Shown piece after piece: positions 41,959 through 46,450 of a stretch of 46,450 nucleotides of DNA. The stretch spans positions 1 through 46,450 of the forward strand of contig CAKRIZ010000014.1 in the NCBI GenBank assembly GCA_934351445.1. The letters are read 5' to 3'. The DNA is from an uncultured Eubacterium sp. Its GTDB lineage: Bacteria > Bacillota > Clostridia > Lachnospirales > Lachnospiraceae. Each line of letters opens with the position of its first letter. Position 1 is the stretch's first letter. The notes under the pieces are model-generated. The model was not told the origin of the DNA. It searched no databases and saw only the letters and a list, made by a program, of their open reading frames with translations. Made by a program: the position numbers and the translations under genes.

Positions 41959-42876
41959 TCACAGATCTTTCTCAAAATGCTGATAATCCTTGGAATGTGT
42001 CCAATCGCCGCCCCATGTGAATCCATGCTCTGTAAACAGCTGATAACACAGATCATCATGATCGATCTTATGCGGAAAATCCGCACTTCTGTCCACGTAA
42101 TCTGCTGCATTCGCAGGCTCAACTGACAGATTGCCATCTACGGTCTTCACATACGGATTATACAGCGTATTGATGTCTACCGCCATGCCGAGCCCATGCT
42201 TGGAGATCTTCGTCGTGTGGGAGATAAAACGGAAATTAAACGCCGAAGAATTGTTATCGCTCATGGATGCCTCATCATCTGCATTGTATTCGTCTATGAG
42301 CCGTATTTTCTCGATCGGGTATTCTGCCTCGTACAGCTTCTCAAAAATATCGCACACATCGTCCGCGATCGCTTTGTTTACGACCAGTTCGCCTTCCTTT
42401 GTCTCTCCATCAAAACCGGTATGCAATACATGTACATAACGCAGATCCTCTCTGGGCACAGTACAATCTGCCTTGTAGGATTTACCCTGCATTTTTGCAA
42501 AAATATCGTCCGGGATCTCAGACACATAAAACTCATCAATCTGAGATGATTCCACGGTCTCCGACCCGGTCGCTTTCCCGGTCTCTGCGTCCGCATCTGG
42601 CGCATCTACAGCTTCCGCCCCGGTTTTTACCTCAGTTTCCGTCTTATTTTCTGTCTTATTTTCTGTCTTATTTTCTGTCTCGTGCTCCGGCTGCGATGTC
42701 CCGGACTGTGATTTTCCGCCGGACAGTTTTCCTGCCAAAAAGATAGAGGTCGGTCCATCGCTGCCACCAATGATTGTGACTGTATATTTATTCACAATCA
42801 CCGCACCGACTGCCAGTGTGCCGACTACCGCACCTGTCATGATCCATTTTGTTCTTTTTTTCACCGTTATGTCCAT
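41959..42876 (-). CDS. Membrane-anchored M15 family peptidase
   Basis: The 305-residue protein has an N-terminal membrane helix (WIMTGAVVGTLAVGAVIV) followed at once by YTVTIIGGSDGPTSIFLAGK. A Glu/Thr/Lys-rich linker (about 50-120) contains three ENKT repeats. The C-terminal M15 domain has SKHGLGMAVDIN and DYQHFE, supplying the zinc-binding His/Asp/His set of D-Ala-D-Ala carboxypeptidases or L-Ala-D-Glu endopeptidases. It should trim wall peptides outside the cell. The IGGSDGPTSIF motif is the same as one found in sodium-pumping decarboxylase beta subunits (see findings). It lies 4 bases after the membrane-protein gene. Confidence 0.9.
   Translation of the reverse strand: MDITVKKRTKWIMTGAVVGTLAVGAVIVNKYTVTIIGGSDGPTSIFLAGKLSGGKSQSGTSQPEHETENKTENKTENKTETEVKTGAEAVDAPDADAETGKATGSETVESSQIDEFYVSEIPDDIFAKMQGKSYKADCTVPREDLRYVHVLHTGFDGETKEGELVVNKAIADDVCDIFEKLYEAEYPIEKIRLIDEYNADDEASMSDNNSSAFNFRFISHTTKISKHGLGMAVDINTLYNPYVKTVDGNLSVEPANAADYVDRSADFPHKIDHDDLCYQLFTEHGFTWGGDWTHSKDYQHFEKDL
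42641..42676 (-). repeat. Three tandem 12-bp repeats inside the M15 gene
   Basis: Three copies of GTCTTATTTTCT (plus strand) encode the ENKT repeats in the linker. Copy number could change by slippage without breaking the frame. Confidence 0.85.
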
Positions 42877-42880
42877 CCTT

Positions 42881-43717
42881 TCATTTATTTCCCAGCAATA
42901 TTTTAATCATCCATGCAAAAAAGACCATCACCAGAATCGGAATCAGGCAGGTAGTGACAATCAGTACCGCCAGTCCATCAATAAACTTATTCAGCATATA
43001 CTTAAACCGTTCAGTTGCAATACCGGCTGAATTCTTGGCCTGATCGATCGTATCCTTTGCCTTGTCGATGATTCCTGAAAAAAATCCTCCACTCTCATCC
43101 GTTACCTGCTCTGTATCCGTCTCCGTCGCAGCATCCGTGGCTTCCTGCGTCTGGCTGACGATATTCTCTGTCTCTGCAAGCGTCGCATCGATCGATTCCT
43201 GATACGTGTTATAAATCAGCTGGGATACGTGCACACTCACCGGGATCACGGCATATAATGCCACTCCAAATATGAGAATTTTTACCCCCAGCTTCCAGCA
43301 GAGATCTTTTTTTATCCCAAAATACAGGGCAATGGCTGCCATAGCAGCCGGAATCAGCCATTTGAATGTCAGGGCACCCAAAATCGTGAGCAAATATTTT
43401 TCCAGATACAGCGCAGATACAACAATCAGAAAATATCCGCTCAGATCCGTCAGTTTCTCAGCAATCGGAGTTCCCGTATCCCCGGGCACCAGCGTGATCA
43501 CTGCTGACAATGCCGTTGCTGCCGCGCACAATTCGAGTGCCGTTGTCTTTTTTTCATCCAGATAGGCAATCGTCTTTTGATTTGTCTCATAATCTGCTGA
43601 TGCATAGTTTTTCGCCAACACCCGGTTCGATACCAGTGCGAGTACGATACAGACCAGAATCATGCCAATCCGGAATGCCTGATGATCCACGAGTTTTTTT
43701 GTTTTTGTGCAATCCAT
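42881..43717 (-). CDS. Multi-pass membrane protein of unknown function
   Basis: The 278-residue product has about six hydrophobic segments in two groups, separated by a Glu/Thr/Ala-rich helical stretch (about 170-235) and a short amphipathic helix (GGFFSGIIDKAKDTIDQAKN). The last helix is at the C-terminus. No motif was recognised. I start it at the ATG at 43717, nine bases after GAGGAGG; the upstream GTG overlaps that site. It heads the operon with the M15 and GH25 genes, so a role at the cell envelope is likely. Confidence 0.8.
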   Translation of the reverse strand: MDCTKTKKLVDHQAFRIGMILVCIVLALVSNRVLAKNYASADYETNQKTIAYLDEKKTTALELCAAATALSAVITLVPGDTGTPIAEKLTDLSGYFLIVVSALYLEKYLLTILGALTFKWLIPAAMAAIALYFGIKKDLCWKLGVKILIFGVALYAVIPVSVHVSQLIYNTYQESIDATLAETENIVSQTQEATDAATETDTEQVTDESGGFFSGIIDKAKDTIDQAKNSAGIATERFKYMLNKFIDGLAVLIVTTCLIPILVMVFFAWMIKILLGNK

Positions 43718-43796
43718 GTAATATTTCCTCCTCACCGCGTATATAACATGATTGAAGCTGCATTCGAATAAATTTACATTTTCTCACTTGCACTCA

Positions 43797-43825
43797 TTGT
43801 ATCACAGATCATTTCATTGTAAAAT
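43797..43825 (+). promoter_or_regulatory. Promoter of the zinc-ribbon/TPM operon
   Basis: TTGTAT and TAAAAT are separated by 17 bases, about 40 bases before the start codon. Confidence 0.55.
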
Positions 43826-43863
43826 GAAAACATACAAATGAAACAGCCAAATGGAGGTAAGCT

Positions 43864-44949
43864 ATGACTGATTTAAAAGGATTCAAATGTCCCTGCTGCG
43901 GTGGCTCAATCGAATTTAACAGTTCCGCACAGAAGATGAAGTGTCCCTATTGTGACACAGAATTTGATATGGATACACTCAAGGCCTATGATGATGAACT
44001 GTCCACAGACAATGCTTCCCGTATGGACTGGAATACAGACACCATCGAAACCTGGTCTGAGGCTGACTCTGACGGTCTCGGTGTCTACGTGTGCAGCTCC
44101 TGCGGTGGTGAGATTGTCGCCGATGAGAATACGGCTGCCAGCATCTGCCCATTCTGCGACAGCCCCATCACGTTGAAAGGACGCTTAAAAGGTGATCTGA
44201 AACCAGACTGCATCATTCCGTTTAAGCTGGATAAACGAGCGGCAAAAGCTAAATTCAGCGAACATCTGAAAGGGAAAAAGCTGCTCCCCCGTGTATTCAA
44301 GGATGAGGCGCACATTGACGAGATCAAGGGCATGTATGTACCATATTGGCTGTTTGACAGCACTGTGACTGCCCATATGCGTTACAAGGCGACGCGTTTA
44401 AGGCACTGGAGTGACAGCAAATATGATTATACCGAGACCAGTTACTTCTCTGTCATTCGTGAAGGCGACATTGCTTTTTCACATGTCCCGGTGGATGGCT
44501 CTGAGAAAATGGCAGATGACCTGATGGAGTCGCTGGAGCCCTATGATTTTCACGATGCAGTCCCTTTCCAGAGTGCCTATTTTGCAGGATATTACGCTGA
44601 TAAATATGATGTGGATGAAAAGACGAGCAGTGCCCGCGCCAATGAACGTATGAGGCACTCGACCGAACAGCAGTTTATGAACACCGTACACGGCTTTTCA
44701 TCTGTCATGCCGGATGGCGGCAATATTCAGCTCTCTGAAGGAAAAGCCGGCTATGCGATGTACCCGGTATGGATCTTAAATACCACCTGGAACGACGAGC
44801 GCTATATGTTTGCCATGAACGGTCAGACCGGAAAATTTGTCGGCAATCTGCCGGTTGACAAACATCTGATGAAAAAATATTTTGCCATAGCGATGGGACT
44901 GGCAGCTGTCATAAGCTATGCCATACTCGCCCTCATCTGGCTGATCTAG
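43864..44949 (+). CDS. Zinc-ribbon membrane protein
   Basis: The 361-residue protein begins with two zinc ribbons: Cys9/Cys12/Cys27/Cys30, and a second pair YVCSSCGGE / SICPFCDSP. A conserved-looking domain follows (CIIPFKLDKRAAKAKF, IKGMYVPYWLFDS, MYPVWILNTTWNDERYMFAMNGQTGKFVG), and a C-terminal membrane helix with almost nothing beyond it. This is a widespread bacterial family that often sits next to TPM-domain genes, as here. Its biochemical role is not known to me; tail-anchored topology would leave the ribbons in the cytoplasm. The ribosome site is GGAGG. Confidence 0.88.
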   Translation: MTDLKGFKCPCCGGSIEFNSSAQKMKCPYCDTEFDMDTLKAYDDELSTDNASRMDWNTDTIETWSEADSDGLGVYVCSSCGGEIVADENTAASICPFCDSPITLKGRLKGDLKPDCIIPFKLDKRAAKAKFSEHLKGKKLLPRVFKDEAHIDEIKGMYVPYWLFDSTVTAHMRYKATRLRHWSDSKYDYTETSYFSVIREGDIAFSHVPVDGSEKMADDLMESLEPYDFHDAVPFQSAYFAGYYADKYDVDEKTSSARANERMRHSTEQQFMNTVHGFSSVMPDGGNIQLSEGKAGYAMYPVWILNTTWNDERYMFAMNGQTGKFVGNLPVDKHLMKKYFAIAMGLAAVISYAILALIWLI

Positions 44950-44962
44950 GAGGATATACATA

Positions 44963-45778
44963 ATGAAAACAAACAGACGAATCTTACACACATTATTGCT
45001 CTGTATATTACTTGTATTTACACTCATCCCGCCTGTATGTACCAGGGCTGCTGATTCAGCTTACTATCTGATAGATGATGCCGGTCTGCTTTCCGATTCA
45101 GAGGCGGAAACTATTGAATCACAGCTCACACAGCTCAGTGAAAATCATGACATGGATTTTGTCATTTTCACAGAAGAAAACGCTGATATCTCATCGCCCA
45201 TGGAAGCCGCAGACGATTTCTTTGACTACAACGGCTATGGCACCGGCGCAGACCGTTCCGGAACTATACTGTACATCAATCTCTCCACCCGCGACTGCTG
45301 GATCAGCGCACGCGGAGACGGTATTACTTTCTTTACCGATGCCGGAATGGACTATATCATAGAACAGATTACCGACCCGCTCAGTGACGGTGATTATGAA
45401 CAGGCTTTCGAGAGCTATATCTCACTCTGTGATGATTTTGCCACACAGGCGGAGACCGGAACCCCTTATGACGTCGACCATATGCCCAAGGAACCGTTTC
45501 CTGTGTTCGGCAATCTGCTGATCAGCCTGGTCATCGGGCTTGTCATCGCGTTGATCTACATCCTCGTGCTCAGAGGTCAGTTAAAGAGTGTCGCACCGAA
45601 TGAAAGTGCCGCGGATTACATGGTACCCGGCAGCATGCATCTGACCAAAGAACGGGAATTTTTCCTGTATCACACCGTTCACCGGACAGAGCGCCCGCAA
45701 AATGACTCAGACGGTGGCTCAAACACACATGTTTCATCGTCAGGGGCAACACACAGCGGAAGGGGCGGGAAGTTTTAG
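44963..45778 (+). CDS. Secreted, membrane-anchored TPM-domain protein
   Basis: The 271-residue protein has a signal peptide (cleavage near TRA-AD), a TPM domain (YLIDDAGLLSDSEAETIESQL, MDFVIFTEENAD, FDYNGYGTG, ILYINLSTRDCWISARGDG), a membrane helix at about 185-203 and a Ser/Gly-rich tail ending SGRGGKF, typical of YgcG-like proteins. TPM domains occur in phosphatases and in photosystem or respiratory-complex repair factors; the role in Clostridia is unsettled. It lies 13 bases after the zinc-ribbon gene with an AGGAGG site, so the two are co-expressed. Confidence 0.9.
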   Translation: MKTNRRILHTLLLCILLVFTLIPPVCTRAADSAYYLIDDAGLLSDSEAETIESQLTQLSENHDMDFVIFTEENADISSPMEAADDFFDYNGYGTGADRSGTILYINLSTRDCWISARGDGITFFTDAGMDYIIEQITDPLSDGDYEQAFESYISLCDDFATQAETGTPYDVDHMPKEPFPVFGNLLISLVIGLVIALIYILVLRGQLKSVAPNESAADYMVPGSMHLTKEREFFLYHTVHRTERPQNDSDGGSNTHVSSSGATHSGRGGKF

Positions 45779-45790
45779 ACTTCCCACCCC
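45762..45790. terminator. Hairpin between convergent genes
   Basis: GGGAAGT pairs with ACTTCCC over a 5-base loop, extended by GGGG/CCCC. It overlaps the TPM stop codon. No T run follows, so termination here is only likely. Confidence 0.45.
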
Positions 45791-45823
45791 ACTGTCTAGC
45801 TCTCTATAAAATCTACCTTGAAG

Positions 45824-46084
45824 TCATGATTGCTGATTGCTAAAATTCATTGAATCCTGTTCTTTCATATATTGAAATACCTTTTTGTCACTCTTTGATT
45901 TTTTATACCAGCCGATACATAACATTATAATTCCCACAATAATGACCGCAGTTCTTACCGGGGAATCCGGTGAAAATAAGCATGATACAATCATTCCGGT
46001 TCCAGCACCTGTAAAAAAATCTACAACAGATTTTTCGTGCTTTATGATTCCCATTACTCTTTCTTTATCTATAGATTGTACCAT
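45824..46084 (-). CDS. Small membrane protein
   Basis: The 86-residue product has a hydrophobic hairpin or long helix (about 24-60: FFTGAGTGMIVSCLF, VRTAVIIVGIIMLCIGW) between charged ends. I place the start at the ATG at 46084, eight bases after AAAGGAGG; the longer in-frame start lies inside the upstream small gene. No family recognised. It follows the secreted-peptide gene by 37 bases on the same strand. Confidence 0.7.
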   Translation of the reverse strand: MVQSIDKERVMGIIKHEKSVVDFFTGAGTGMIVSCLFSPDSPVRTAVIIVGIIMLCIGWYKKSKSDKKVFQYMKEQDSMNFSNQQS

Positions 46085-46121
46085 TTTTGAATCCTCCTTT
46101 AATAAAATATCAAGCGAAACG

Positions 46122-46277
46122 TCAAATTGATTGCTTAAAGGAATTTGAACCTGATGTTGCACTGACATCTTCTTTCTCTATAATATTTTCTTTTGATATT
46201 ACTTCCGCTGCTGATACTGGCAAAGTCCACATTATAAATAAACTCATACACATAATAATTGATAATACTTTTTTCAT
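46122..46277 (-). CDS. Small secreted peptide (51 residues)
   Basis: ATG at 46277, preceded by GGGAGG. The product begins with a signal peptide (MKKVLSIIMCMSLFIMWTLP, cleavage near VSA-AE), leaving a mature peptide of about 28 residues that is polar and free of cysteine. It is not in the frame of the longer ORFs here, but ribosome site, signal peptide and spacing to the next gene support it. It could be a signalling peptide, or the degraded start of a larger secreted protein. Confidence 0.6.
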   Translation of the reverse strand: MKKVLSIIMCMSLFIMWTLPVSAAEVISKENIIEKEDVSATSGSNSFKQSI

Positions 46278-46416
46278 ACATATTTCCTCCCAAAATAACA
46301 GCGACTCTCATATAACTTACAATCAATACTTTTTCTTACAGCAGGCGTATACCGCTCTTAACAAGCCTGAATCTGATATTGTCAATATTCCTTTACACTT
46401 TTTCTTCACGAAACTT

Positions 46417-46449
46417 TTAAGCCACCTGTCCCAATGACTCATAGTATTT
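46417..46449 (-). CDS. Possible 3' end of a gene entering from the right
   Basis: One minus-strand frame is open from the window edge, ending KYYESLGQVA then TAA. It is too short to identify. No other feature was seen in 46278-46416. Confidence 0.2.
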   Translation of the reverse strand, partial: KYYESLGQVA

Positions 46450-46450
46450 T

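Noticed and set aside
42641..42676. CRISPR-like short tandem repeats
   Set aside because: Direct 12-bp repeats with no spacers, in frame, encoding ENKT units of a linker.

Overview
The window reads as chromosomal DNA of an anaerobic, spore-forming, monoderm Firmicute, most likely a Lachnospiraceae-type Clostridium. Evidence: the conserved block holA / rpsT / gpr / spoIIP, strong AGGAGG-type ribosome sites, sigma-A-like promoters, lipoproteins with Clostridia-style signal peptides, and a type IV pilus locus with no outer-membrane secretin. No rRNA, tRNA, CRISPR array, prophage or intact transposase was seen.

Layout. (1) 1-1040: the 5' part of a solute-binding lipoprotein gene (minus strand) behind a c-di-GMP-I (GEMM) riboswitch with a terminator. 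(2) 1.1-6.4 kb: spoIIP and gpr (sporulation/germination), rpsT on the plus strand, then holA and a MATE exporter on the minus strand. (3) 6.4-8.4 kb: ECF sigma factor, zinc-finger anti-sigma and two small membrane proteins in one overlapping operon. (4) 8.6-17.1 kb: a carbohydrate-use locus: binding protein, two permeases, a divergent AraC regulator, an SGNH esterase-like enzyme and a GH3 glycosidase; hemicellulose oligosaccharides are the likely substrate. (5) 17.3-40.5 kb: a type IV pilus locus, all on the minus strand. In transcription order: two paralogous major-type pilins, each with its own matching promoter; prepilin peptidase; PilC; a PilM-PilN fusion; PilO; a PilB-PilT fusion; a 3662-residue protein with a prepilin N-terminus and a giant GLUG-repeat ectodomain; and three minor pilins of PilX, PilV and PilW type. 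(6) 40.9-43.7 kb: membrane protein, M15 peptidase and GH25 lysozyme (cell-wall operon). (7) 43.9-46.45 kb: zinc-ribbon membrane protein and TPM-domain protein on the plus strand, then a small membrane protein and a 51-residue secreted peptide on the minus strand.

The pilus locus is the most unusual part. Both motors are joined in one polypeptide, PilM and PilN are joined, and the minor-pilin cassette includes a roughly 11-kb gene whose product looks like a pilus-tip adhesin built on a prepilin stem. The large intergenic gaps of this locus hold palindromic mobile elements; two have terminal inverted repeats and perfect 8-bp target duplications, so they are MITE-like insertions. The riboswitch at the left edge shows that the cell uses c-di-GMP, a common regulator of pili in Clostridia, but no such riboswitch was seen inside the pilus locus.
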